From Symbiodinium natans (taxonomy: Eukaryota; Sar; Dinophyceae; Suessiales; Symbiodiniaceae), in NCBI GenBank assembly GCA_905221605.1, contig CAJNDS010002313.1:1043105-1107104 (forward strand): a DNA stretch of 64,000 nt, read 5' to 3'. Below the pieces are notes generated by a model. That model was not told the DNA's origin, made no database searches, and saw only the letters and a program-made list of their open reading frames with translations. Below are positions 1 to 9,273 of this stretch, piece by piece. Every line of letters begins with the position of its first letter. Position 1 is the first letter of the stretch. A program made the translations under genes and the position numbers.

Positions 1-1290
1 CTATACGAACTACAGTTAAGGGACTTATAACCTAAGTTAGGATCCTTATAACCCAATTTAGGGTCCTTATAACTCTATTTATGACTAGGGGGGGGGGGGG
101 GGCCCTCCTTGTACCCAAATAAGTGAATCGGGCGGTACAGCATGGCCGGCTGTAGTTCTTCGAATACACGTTCAAGGCCAGGGAATATGGAAAGAATATG
201 CAGGACAGCTTTACATTCTAATTCATAGCCCAACTCTACGACATACAGCTATGTGGCCTCGCAAAAGTATATGCAGTTCAGCCAGTAGAAACTGACCTCC
301 AAGAAACAATTGCGTTCTTTGCGGGTTTAGCTTGGGTACCGAATATGATTGAGCGTATTGACGTATTGCTGCTAAGCTTATATACCTCTTTCAAGTGAAT
401 GAACCTTATTGCTCTTAGCAAGAAGCCATTTGCTTTTACGAAAAACATTTTGCAAAGACAATTCTAAATGCAATGGGCTCAAGCCACATAGGGTGTTTCA
501 TATGCACATGCACATGAATTGCACTGCATGTTAGTCTTAGAACTAAAATAGAAGAGTTCATTTAATAATGTTCGTTCCGCTGTCCCCAGGTTACACATGC
601 AAATAACTGAGTGGAGGTCAGATATCAGACATCGAACCTTGCGAGTTCAGTGGCCAGGCATATTGGAACAGAATGGGGACAGCTACTGGGACAATTGGCG
701 TGCCACATGATTATAGAAATTGTAGCCATGGGGCCTACTTATTGCTTTGCAGCAAGGGGCTACTTATATTCTTGAAGTCGAAATCACAGATGGCTTCCAG
801 TCATAAACTGAACATATGGAGTATACTCTTCTTAACAACACCTCCCATGTATCACATCTAGATACCTGAATAGGATTGGTTCACTACTTGGAGATCAACT
901 ATAGCTTTTGGGAAACTATACTGTTCAGCCGCGCCTTCTTTCACGTGAAATCGTAACCCTGACCCCAACTCTAAGATTTGGAACTAAATGGCCGGGCAGT
1001 AATCGAAGTAGTTATGAAAAACAACTCAAGCTAGAGGCCATAAACCATTTCTAAAAGTCATGCACTGGTGCCACGCATGATGTATTCACATGTAACGTCT
1101 GGCAACTTCACAATCTCGTTTGCACACCGTCCTCAGACAAAACCTTGCTTCGTCATAGCACCTGTAGATTAAGAGGCACAGACACCAACAAAGTTAGACA
1201 ACAGAGGTGCACGCAGAATGTATAATTATATGTGTTCATATATTGCTCAGACACACACGAGAACAAAAAAAGATAGGCCCTTGGGGCCTG
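1..1290. other. No recognisable gene; unique flank
   Basis: No convincing exon, RNA gene or repeat array was found here apart from a G-run at about 90-103. The short open frames lack splice context and codon character. The segment is less repetitive than the rest of the window. Confidence 0.4.
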
Positions 1291-1297
1291 GGGGGGG

Positions 1298-1372
1298 GGG
1301 AGCATATATACATATATATACAGATATACATATATATTTTCTTAGATATGTACATATATATATATATATATA
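1298..1372. repeat. TA/CATATA microsatellite
   Basis: Alternating CATATA and TATA units follow a G-run at about 1291-1300. It is a simple repeat and the open frames over it are composition artefacts. Confidence 0.8.
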
Positions 1373-1440
1373 GATGTCTCGGACGGCCATATCACCCGTC
1401 AGGGGGTGGAGGTTTCCTGTGTGCTTTAAGCGCCCTGAAC

Positions 1441-1615
1441 GTCCGGTGCTTGGAGCCCTATCAAGCCCAAACCCCAAACCCTCAACCCTACAAACCCCTG
1501 TAAACCCTTATAAACCCTTATAAACCCAGCTAAACCCTTATAAACCCTTATACACCCTTATAAACCCTGTAAACCCTAGAACTAAACCCTATAACAAACC
1601 CTGAACTACATCATA
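1441..1615 (-). repeat. Degenerate CCCTAAA and CCCTTATAAA repeats
   Basis: C-rich telomere-like units in which a longer variant, CCCTTATAAA, is locally repeated several times (1500-1570) before ordinary CCCTAAA resumes. The same TATA-containing variant forms whole arrays at 57.7 and 59.5 kb. Confidence 0.8.
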
Positions 1616-1866
1616 AGCCAGGCTGACATCTGAGAGTTATCTCGAGCGCCACGTTCGGCCTCAAGTCCCCGGAGTGAACCCTAAACCCTAAACCCTAAAC
1701 CCTAAACCCCAAACCCTAAACCCTAAACCCTAAACCCTAAACCCTAAACCCTAAACCCTAAACCCTAAACCCTTAACCCCAGCCTGGCCTTCACTTCAAA
1801 GCGTTGGCCCTTGAGGTCGACGACCTCCAGATCGACCTCGGCTTGGCTTGCCCCACAAGAGCAAGG
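1616..1866 (-). CDS. Two exon islands separated by a telomere-like tract
   Basis: Read on the minus strand, 1866-1780 is open and contains AEVDLEVVDLKGQRFEVKAR. After a tract of TTTAGGG units (1776-1677 in minus orientation) the second island, 1676-1616, is also open (LRGLEAERGARDNSQMSAWL). The tract could be an intron: it begins near a GT or GC donor (CAGGCTGGGGTT) and ends GGGTTTAG. The phase of the join was not fixed, so the model is partial. No family is recognised. Charged, low-cysteine sequence and GC-rich codons argue for real coding rather than chance. Confidence 0.45.
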
Positions 1867-1978
1867 GGGGTTTAGGGTTTAGGGTTTAGGGTTTAGGGTT
1901 TAGGGTTTAGGGGAGTTTGGGGTTTAGGGTGTAGGGTTTAGGGTTTAGGGTGTACGGTGTTTAGGGTTTACGGTTTGG
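1867..1978 (+). repeat. TTTAGGG array
   Basis: Tandem TTTAGGG with a few variants (TGTAGGG, GGGAGTTTGGGG). It directly abuts the 1780-1866 exon island. Confidence 0.9.
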
Positions 1979-2110
1979 GGGTTGCTCCTGGGCGCCCTCG
2001 GCTATCCGAGATATCATATTCAAAGCCCTTGGCTACAAGCAGTCTTCTTGGTGCCCTCAGCTCCTCAGTTGGTCTATAAGTAGGAGAACTCAGGTTCGAA
2101 GTCCCTTATC

Positions 2111-2222
2111 CGGGTAGCCCAGTAACCAATATTATGATAAGGGCACCTTTGCTTTGGGTTGGCTACTTTATAAGGAAAACAACCAAACCAAAAGGGGACA
2201 AGGGTGCCACTGGGCTACCAAG
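2111..2222. mobile_element. Hairpin element, family B (introner-like), copy 1
   Basis: Left end CGGGTAGCCCAGTAACC, right end CACTGGGCTACCAAG: imperfect terminal inverted repeats around an AT-richer middle. It is flanked by a 6-bp direct repeat CTTATC (2105-2110 and 2223-2228), which reads as a target duplication. At 112 bp it matches copies at 4657, 8122, 9692, 38757, 40964, 44517 and 59740. No transposase is encoded, so it would be non-autonomous. Confidence 0.75.
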
Positions 2223-2228
2223 CTTATC

Positions 2229-2950
2229 TAGCGGAGCTGTGGCCAAGGGCGGGGCCCTACCGAGTCTCGCCTTATACTTGATACAAACTAAGGACACAAG
2301 ATGTTGAGAAAGATGTGAGCATCGGTTGTTCGCTTCTGTTTTGTTATTTATTTTATGTTTTGTTTTGCTTTATTTGTCTATTTTAGTTGTTGGCGTTCTT
2401 TGTTGATTGTTGTTGCTTGTTGTTTGTTGGGGGGGGGGGGTCGGGGCTGGCTCTTTACTCTGAAAGGATGCTTGTGTGTCCTGCTTCTGTGGCCGTTGGT
2501 TGTCGTTTTGCTTGCTGGCTTGGCTGCATCTTGCCTACGGGGGCTGAGGAGTTGAGAGAGAAATCTACTTGTTTGTTGGGGGCTTGGGCGCAAGAAGGGC
2601 AAGGACTTTTTGGGGCAACCCTGAGCCCTCAAGCCTAAACCCTGAACCCTGAATCCTGAACCCTGAACCCTGAATCCTGAACCCTAAATGAACCCTAAAC
2701 CCGAAACCCTAATCCCAAAACCCTGAGGCTCAGGGGCTTGAGGGCCTCAGGGGCATGTAGAGATTATATGCGCGCTTTAGGGTTTGGGGTTTAGGGTTTA
2801 GGGCTTCGGGCCTGGGGTTTGAGGTTTAGGGCGTAGGGTGTTTGGGTGAGGGTTTGGGGTTTAGGGTGATTTTGTTGTGTAGTTGTTTAGGCGGCTCATC
2901 TGTCTTGGGAGGGGGGGGGGAGGTTTGCAGCACCCCCCCACCCCCGCCCC
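2229..2950. other. No gene; G-runs and decayed telomere-like repeat
   Basis: A T/G-rich stretch (2330-2560) carries a run of ten G. CCCTGAACCCTAAA-type units (2630-2720) and TTTAGGG-type units (2775-2870) follow. Open frames on both strands are low complexity. Confidence 0.5.
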
Positions 2951-3900
2951 CGTGTGCAGCTTAAATAGGGTTTATTTGGAAGCTGGCACTCGTGTTCACA
3001 AGAGGAAAAAAGGCCCCAAAACGTATACTTATTTACAAGAGCCAACTTCCAAATAGACCCTATTTTAGGTCCTAGGGGGGGTCCCAGGCCTGAATTAAAT
3101 ATGAAGGCCCCGATTTAAATATGAATATTTAATTCTGGAGCTTCATATTTAAATTATTTAATTCGGGCCCGGGAATTAAATAATTTAAATAATTTAAATA
3201 ATTTAAATAATTTAAAATTTAAATCCTGGAGGGGGGGGGGCGGGCCTCCTCCCGCAGGAGGAATTAAATAATTTAAATATGAAGGCCCCGAATTAAATAT
3301 TAATATTTAATTCGGGGCCTTCATATTTAAATTATTTAATTCCTCCTGCGGGAGGAGGCCCGGCCCCCCCCCCTCCAGGATTTAAATTATTTAAATTATT
3401 TAAATTATTTAAATTATTTAATTCCCGGGCCCGATTTAAATAATTTAAATATGAAGGCCACGATTTAAATATGACTATTTAATTCGGGAGCTTCATATTT
3501 AAATTATTTAATTCGGGCCCGGGAATTAAATAATTTAAATAATTTAAATCCTGGAGGGGGGGGGGCGGGCCTCCTCCCGCAGGAAGAATTAAATAATTTA
3601 AATATGAAGGCCCCGAATTAAATATTAATATTTAATTCGGGGCCTTCATATTTAAATTATTTAATTCCTCCTGCGGGAGGAGGCCCGGCCCCCCCCCCTC
3701 CAGGATTTAAAATATTTAAATATTTAAATTATTTAAATTATTTAAAATATTTAAATTTTTTAATTCCCGGGCCCGATTTAAATAATTTAAATATGAAGCT
3801 CCCGAATTAAATATTCATATTTAATTCGGGAGCTTCATATTTAAATTATTTAAATCGGGCCCGGGAATTAAATAATTTAAATAATTTAAATAATTTAAAA
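2951..3900. repeat. AT-rich palindromic block, copy 1
   Basis: A leader containing GCTTAAATAGGGTTTATTTG (from about 2957) is followed by stacked palindromes. AATTAAATAATTTAAAT blocks alternate with GC-rich arms, for example GGGCCTCCTCCCGCAGGAGG against its complement, with centres such as AATTAAATATTAATATTTAATT. The block runs into the N gap. The same leader and modules recur at 13117-14420. Confidence 0.9.
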
Positions 3901-4000
3901 NNNNNNNNNNNNNNNNNNNNNNNNNNNNNNNNNNNNNNNNNNNNNNNNNNNNNNNNNNNNNNNNNNNNNNNNNNNNNNNNNNNNNNNNNNNNNNNNNNNN
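3901..4000. other. Assembly gap (100 N)
   Basis: Exactly 100 unknown bases, directly inside the palindromic block. The length suggests a scaffold gap of unspecified size. Any frame crossing it is meaningless. Confidence 0.99.
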
Positions 4001-4194
4001 GGGGGGGGGGCTCTTTCATACATCTTAAGCCACTTGAAGTACCTCGGGGACGACATGAACCCCTACAATCGGTTGATGGAATAGTTGGCACGGAGAGCTT
4101 GGGCTGAAGGTTGAACAGTATTCCCTTTCCCTATTCGGGCCTTCTATGGAGCCCTTTAGAAACTGAACCCGAAACACCTTTGAACAACCTACAC

Positions 4195-4560
4195 CCGAAA
4201 CCCTAAACCCCAAGCCCTAAACCCTGAACCCTGAACCCTAAACCCTAAACCCTAAACGGAATGGTGGCTGGAGTGCAGAGACTAGAACTGTAATTATTAT
4301 AAGTACTTATTATAACCCACTTATAAGCCATACATAAGTGCCCTAAACCCTGAACCCTGAACCCTAAACCCTAAACCCACTTATTATTAATTACCCACTT
4401 ATAAGCCATATATAAGTGCCCCAATATGGTTATCACCCAATTGACAGTTACTACTGGGTTGATACGTACCATGAACCTCCAAGTCGGCTTCAGGGTTTAG
4501 GGTTTAGGGTTTAGGGTTTAGGGTTTAGGGTTAAGGGTTTAGGGTTTAGGGTTTAAGGTA
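4195..4560. repeat. Telomere-like tracts with a TTATAAG hairpin family
   Basis: CCCTAAA units (4197-4255, 4340-4380) and TTTAGGG units (4493-4555) surround two related segments, 4283-4343 and 4380-4425. Both contain CCCACTTATAAGCCATA and end TATAAGTGCCC. Confidence 0.7.
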
Positions 4561-4656
4561 GCGCGATTGAGGCACCTTGGGGGTTCGCTCCATGATGGTC
4601 CAGCTCGCGTCCAGTTGACACGAGCGATGCGAGCTGGACCGCGCCCTAATTCTAAG

Positions 4657-4751
4657 CTTGGTAGCCCAGTCGTACCCTTCTGCCCTCTATGTTCTTCAAG
4701 GTTCCCTTATAAAGGGTACCCTTATTGTCGTATGATTCCTGGGCTACCAAG
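4657..4751. mobile_element. Hairpin element, family B, copy 2
   Basis: CTTGGTAGCCCAGTCGTACC at the left mirrors GGGCTACCAAG at the right. The flanking direct repeat is TAAG (4653-4656, 4752-4755). Length is 95 bp. Just upstream is a small inverted repeat, GGTCCAGCTCGC against GCGAGCTGGACC. Confidence 0.8.
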
Positions 4752-4867
4752 TAAGGGTGAGAGAGCTCAAAGCGTTATTCGGGTTCACGGCAGGTAGGCG
4801 GGCTCAAGATAATGAGAGTATGTTGCGGGATCGCAGGATGGATATGGGCTTTTGGGATTTAGTAATG

Positions 4868-5126
4868 GAGGATTTAGGGTTTAGGGAGTGTAGGGTGTAG
4901 GGTTTATAAGTTTAGAGTTTAGAATTTTAGGGTTTAGACTCTAGGTTTAGGGTTTAGGCTTAGGGCTTCGGGTTTTGGCCCTTGCTAAGCCTAACCTTTA
5001 AGACCCTGATGGGCGATTGAAAGGCTCCGACTCCTCCGTGACATCTGCGGCAGGACTTCTGACTCTTGGCGCGCACCCTAAACCCTAAACCCTAAACCCT
5101 AAACCCTAAACCCTAAACCCTAAACC
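4868..5126. repeat. TTTAGGG then CCCTAAA tracts
   Basis: Degenerate TTTAGGG units up to 4980, a roughly 95-base unique stretch with no convincing exon, then clean CCCTAAA units (5078-5126). Confidence 0.8.
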
Positions 5127-5388
5127 CTCGAGGTGGCTAGCCTTCACGCAGGTTCAGAGGTGGCCTGAGGGCTTCTGGACAATGCACTCATGCATAGCTG
5201 GTCTACGTAGACAGGTGTTTGTGTAGCTACACTGTATGTACTCTGCGAGTAGAGGGGTGCATGCACACACACACACACACACTCACTCGTTCTCTCTCTC
5301 TCTCTCTCGCCTTGCCTCTCTCTCCAAGAAGGCAATACAGTCAATGACAAGCATATGACAAGAATATATGCATGGAATCTACACTAAA
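5127..5388. repeat. Non-coding island with (AC)n and (TC)n
   Basis: An AC run (about 5265-5282) and a TC run (about 5290-5310) lie in an otherwise unassigned stretch. The minus-strand open frame of serine/arginine repeats is an artefact of the simple repeats. Confidence 0.6.
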
Positions 5389-5507
5389 CCCCAAACCCCA
5401 AACCCCAAACCCCAAACCCCAAACCCCAAACCCTAAACCCTAAACCCTAAACCCTAAACCCTAAACCCTAAACCCTAAACCCTAAACCCTAAACCCTAAA
5501 CCCTAAA
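5389..5507 (-). repeat. CCCCAAA then CCCTAAA array
   Basis: Six CCCCAAA units in a row switch cleanly to CCCTAAA units. A point variant has been locally homogenised. Confidence 0.9.
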
Positions 5508-5616
5508 CTATCTATTAGACGAATGTGCGCGGTGCTGAAGCTGCAGCCAGGGCAGCTGAAGAAGTGGGCTGAGCATGTGTGCTTTCTTGTTCTCGATTTC
5601 ATGTGTGCTTGCTCGA
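5508..5616 (+). CDS. Exon island between opposing telomere-like arrays
   Basis: Plus-strand reading gives MCAVLKLQPGQLKKWAEHV (about 5530-5587) in an island with CCCTAAA on the left and TTTAGGG on the right. An AG (CTATTAG) precedes it. No family is recognised and no partner exon could be joined in phase. Confidence 0.35.
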
Positions 5617-5820
5617 GGGTTTAGGGTTTAGGGTTGGGTTTAGGGTTTAGGGTTTAGGGTTTAGGGTTTAGGGTTTAGGGTTTAGGGTTTAGGGTTTAGG
5701 GTTTAGGGTTTAGGGTTTAGGGTTTAGGGTTTAGGGTTTAGGGTTTAGGGTTTAGGGTTTAGGGTTTAGGGTTTAGGGTTTAGGGTTTAGGGTTTAGGGT
5801 TTAGGGTTTAGGGTTTAGGG
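5617..5820 (+). repeat. Long TTTAGGG array
   Basis: Nearly perfect TTTAGGG for about 200 bp, among the longest interstitial tracts in the window. Unique sequence continues on both sides, so it is not a chromosome end. Confidence 0.97.
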
Positions 5821-6366
5821 GACACACTTCATTTGCAAAGCATGCCTCATTGAGAGGATTGTGCCAAGCTCTCTTGTTTTCGCCCCCACCAGGGGGCGTA
5901 CCACTGCTCCTAACCCTGTGACAGGTTGGGGCAGCAACCTATACATAGGCGAAATGCTTTCAGGTTTGGGGCTTTCTGGCTCAGTATGCTTCTGCAACAT
6001 GCCACTGAGCAAGATGTGGACTGCAGCTCTCGAGCATTGATAGTGGACGATGGCAACGCAAGCAACAGTGCGACATTGCCTTCCGCACATGCCGGGGCGT
6101 TTTTGAATCATGCAGCTGCCTAGGATGAGGCTGCTGCATAAATTCTGCAGGACTCGAATCTAGCCTAACCCTACATCTACCCCTCGGAGTTTCAGGCCCA
6201 CGGCCATATATAACAAGCTCTCTAGCTCCATTCCCTAAAGCCAAAGCCCAAAACCCAGGAACAAGATGTTCAATTGCCCCGAGTTCCAAGCTGCCTCTTA
6301 TCGGCATTGAGACGTTAAACATGGCAATTGCACGGATCTTTCCGTCGTCATGCCATGAAAGGGAGA

Positions 6367-6406
<40 letters not shown>

Positions 6407-6950
6407 TCAAAGCACCCTTAAGTCTTAATTGTCCTTTTGTCTACACAAAAAGGACAGCACATTCAACTTCTGGGGAAAAGGACAAGCACAAACAGTATCA
6501 GCACCATTGCCGCCCTGAACAGCCCACAGCGCGGTTTATGGGGGTAAGCACGTAGGGTGAGTAGATTAGTTTTGTTAGCGTAAACCTGAGTGGGTTACCA
6601 AGCGGATTTAGATGGGGGTTTACGAAAATAGGGGGCCCGCCAATGTAATCCCCAAAGAGTAGGATCTCCGTGTAATGAGGCCCCCGAAAACCCTAAACCC
6701 TAAACCCCCCCAAAAAGGTAGGCTAGGAGTGAGTCGAGCGAGCTCCCCCGGGCACCGGGGAACGGTTCATCCGCAGCGCCCTGTAACGCACGCCTTCGGC
6801 CGGCCTTCTCCAATTGGGGGGGAGAGGTTAGGTGCGCAGAAAGAAAGAAAGGAAGGGAGAAAGAAAGAAAACATGACAAGAGAAAAGGATAGAGAGAGAG
6901 TGAGAGAGCGACGCTGACCTACATCTCAATATGTGTATGCTGGTTGGCAC
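5821..6950. other. Unassigned sequence with a (GA)n run
   Basis: Overlapping small open frames on both strands (5815-6322) do not resemble known families and none has clear splice context. A GA run (about 6368-6400) explains the arginine/glutamate frames. At 6590-6705 is a G/C-rich segment with GGGGCCCGCC and CCCCGAAAACCC that resembles the family I hairpins at 36.35 and 42.56 kb. Confidence 0.35.
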
Positions 6951-6954
6951 TACC

Positions 6955-7095
6955 CCTAAACCGTAAACCCTAAACCCTAATCCCTAAGCCCTAAGCCCTA
7001 AGCCCTAAGCCCTAAGCCCTAAGCCCTAAGCCCTAAGCCCTAAGCCCTATACCCTAAACCCTAACCCTAAACCCTAAAGCCTAAACCCTACCCCT
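6955..7095 (-). repeat. CCCTAAA array with homogenised CCCTAAG variant
   Basis: About ten consecutive CCCTAAG units (6984-7048) lie inside CCCTAAA. Local spread of one variant suggests slippage or unequal exchange after insertion. Confidence 0.9.
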
Positions 7096-7175
7096 AACCC
7101 CTGAACCTTTGCGTGCCTCGACTCGTCGGCAGAGTGCTGAGATAGGTCGCTGGCCTTGTTAGGTGCAGTAAAGAT
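7096..7175 (-). CDS. Exon island, minus strand
   Basis: Minus-strand reading gives APNKASDLSQHSADESRHAK. It is followed by a good donor: CGCAAAG then GTTCAGGGG. Possible acceptor AGs precede it (CTAACAAG). It is flanked by CCCTAAA on the left and TTTAGGG on the right. Function unknown. Confidence 0.4.
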
Positions 7176-7409
7176 TAGGGTTTAGGGTTTAGGGTTTAGG
7201 GTTTGGGGTTTAGGGTTTAGGGTTTAGGGTTTAGGGTTTGGGGTTTGGGGAGCCCTAAACCTTTTAGGCGCCTGCTGCTTACGCAACCTTTTGACCTCTG
7301 GCCGTTTTTTGGGCATTTTCTCTAGACAACCCGCTGAGAGAAGCCTGAGCCGGCGAAAGGCAAAACCTCCCCAAAACCAAGACTCTAAAGTCTCAAAGGT
7401 CTTTTAACC

Positions 7410-8035
7410 CTAAACCCTAAACCCCAAACCCAAAACCCTAAACCCTAAACTCTAAACCCTAAACCCTAAACCCTAAGCCCTAAACCCTAAACCCTAAGCT
7501 CTAAACCCTAAACCCTAAACCCTAAACCCTAAACCCTAAACTCAAGGTTACCTTACATAACCCGGGCCCCAGATGGAGTTCGTGGTGGATCCCTTCTGCA
7601 ATGAGCTGAGTCTCCGCGAGGCAAGCGTTCCAAACCCTAAACCCTAAACCCTAAACCCTAAACCCTAAACCCTAAACCCTAAACCCTAAACCCTAAACCC
7701 TATAAACCTAAACCCTAAACCCCAAACCCTAAACCCTAACCCTCAACCCCAAACCCCAAACCCTAAACCCCAAACCCCAAACCCTAAACCCTATAAACCC
7801 TAAACCCTAAACCCCCGAAACCCTGAGCCCCGAAGCCACGGGCTTGACGGCTGGGTTTTAGGTTTCAGGGGCTTTGAGTGGATACTCTACAGAGGAGCCC
7901 TAAACCTTTCTCCCTCGAACAGTGCCCCTTAAGGGCCTTTGCAACTACCCTAAACCCTAAACCCTAAACCCTAAACCCTAAACCCTAAACCCTAAACCCT
8001 AAACCCTAAACCCTAAACCCTAAATTCCACTTTAA
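7410..8035 (-). repeat. Extended CCCTAAA tracts around small islands
   Basis: CCCTAAA units at 7410-7545, 7634-7815 and 7949-8025, with occasional CCCCAAA. The unique islands between them include the 7573-7620 exon. Confidence 0.9.
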
Positions 8036-8121
8036 ACCCTGCGACATCAGAGAGCTGCCTGCCAGGTACACCTGTATATCCGGCGGGGCAAGGATGTGGA
8101 GGACACAGCTTTCCGTGCCTG
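7573..8121 (+). CDS. Two-exon fragment with a telomere-repeat intron
   Basis: Exon 1 (7573-7620) reads MEFVVDPFCNELSLRE. It is preceded by GGGCCCCAG and followed by a GC-type donor, GAG then GCAAGCG. Exon 2 (from 8066 after GCTGCCTGCCAG) reads VHLYIRRGKDVEDTAFRACW. Both boundaries are phase 0, so the join stays open. The 445-base intron is mostly CCCTAAA. Exon 2 ends where a family B hairpin begins. No domain is recognised. The first ATG may be an initiator or internal. Confidence 0.5.
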
Positions 8122-8235
8122 TTGGTTTCCCCCAGTGGTGCCCTTTTGCCTTTTTGTTTGTTCAAGGTTCCCTGATAAAGTAACCAACCAAAAAAAAGGG
8201 TGCCCTTATTAGAATATGGTTACTGGACTACCAAG
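8122..8235. mobile_element. Hairpin element, family B, copy 3
   Basis: Ends GTTGGTTTCCCCCAGTGGTG and TTACTGGACTACCAAG; the left end is diverged from the family CTTGGTAGCCCAGT. It adjoins the 3' edge of the 8066-8121 exon. Target duplication is not clear. Confidence 0.6.
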
Positions 8236-8690
8236 ATTTCTCAGGGTTTAGGGTTGACGGTCGAAGGTGCAGCGGTGAAGTTTTGGGGTTCATGTTTTCA
8301 GGTTGGGGGTTGCGGGTATCTGGTTTATACGGTTAGGGATTGGGGTTTTGAGTTTAGGCTTTAGGGTGGGGGTCGAGTGTCGACGGGGATGTTCTGAAGA
8401 CCTGCTTGTGAAGGGGGTCCCGTGGCGCGCATGCTCGTCTTAGCGTCGACGACCTCATTCATGGGGCGTACAGTTTCTTAAGAGTCCAAGTGCGACGATG
8501 TGTCTAGATTGTTCTTGTAGCTTCGGAAAACGGAAAGAAGTCTGGATGCAGGGGCCCAGGCGTGTGGGCTGCACTGGTTGGACATGCTAAAACTTCGTGC
8601 ACTCCTGCGCGAAAGCTCCCCGCAAGCCCGCAAAAGCAGCACCTGAAGAATTTGTCTTACATTCCGCCTCCCTCCCCATGTCCCCCAATT
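8236..8690. other. Unassigned; decayed telomere-like repeat and unique sequence
   Basis: TTTAGGG-derived sequence to about 8370, then unique sequence with no exon I can support. Low-complexity cysteine/isoleucine and methionine/tyrosine frames start here and extend into the microsatellite. Confidence 0.35.
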
Positions 8691-8691
8691 G

Positions 8692-8739
<48 letters not shown>

Positions 8740-8945
8740 CATGTATGTGTATATACATATGCATATGTATATGTATATGCATATGTATATGTATACGTAT
8801 AGGTATATGTATATGTACATGTACATGTACATGTACATGTTGTCTTTTGTCGTCTGTCTCTCTGTCTGTATGTATGTATGCATGTAAGTATGTATGTATG
8901 TATGTACGTATGTACGTATGTATGTAGCTATGTATTTATGTATGT
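8692..8945. repeat. TGTATA / TGTA microsatellite
   Basis: TATATG, ACATGT and GTAT units over about 250 bp. They produce long open frames of Met-Tyr or Cys-Ile on both strands, which are not genes. Confidence 0.9.
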
Positions 8946-9092
8946 AAAGTACATGACTTACGCTGATGTCTACATTTGTTTACTTACTTGGGTTCTGTCT
9001 GATGTGAGAATGCTCACAGAAGGGCTCCATCGAGCACACCTGCCACGTTGAAGGTAGGTTTTAAGGTTTAGGGGCACCTTCGGTTGGGTATA

Positions 9093-9171
9093 TTTCGGGA
9101 TGTTCCCCCGTATGCTAACAGTTTGAAGTCCCTATTTAGGATTGTTAGTATAAGGGGGAACATCCCAAGGC
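9093..9171. mobile_element. Hairpin element, family D, copy 1
   Basis: GGGATGTTCCCCCGTATGCTA at the left mirrors TAGTATAAGGGGGAACATCC at the right. Related copies lie at 22888-22982 and 51431-51526. About 80 bp, no coding capacity. Confidence 0.75.
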
Positions 9172-9273
9172 ATACTGAAACTCTGTTAAGATACAGGGCT
9201 CCCCCTGGCAAACCCGAATCCTCAGGGTTTAGTGTTTAGGGTTTAGGGTTCATGAGTGTAGGCTCGGATGCAG

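Noticed and set aside
5617-5820. True chromosome end
   Set aside because: Unique and coding-like sequence continues on both sides; similar tracts occur in both orientations throughout.
8562-8927. Cys-Ile and Met-Tyr rich membrane proteins
   Set aside because: Microsatellite translation.
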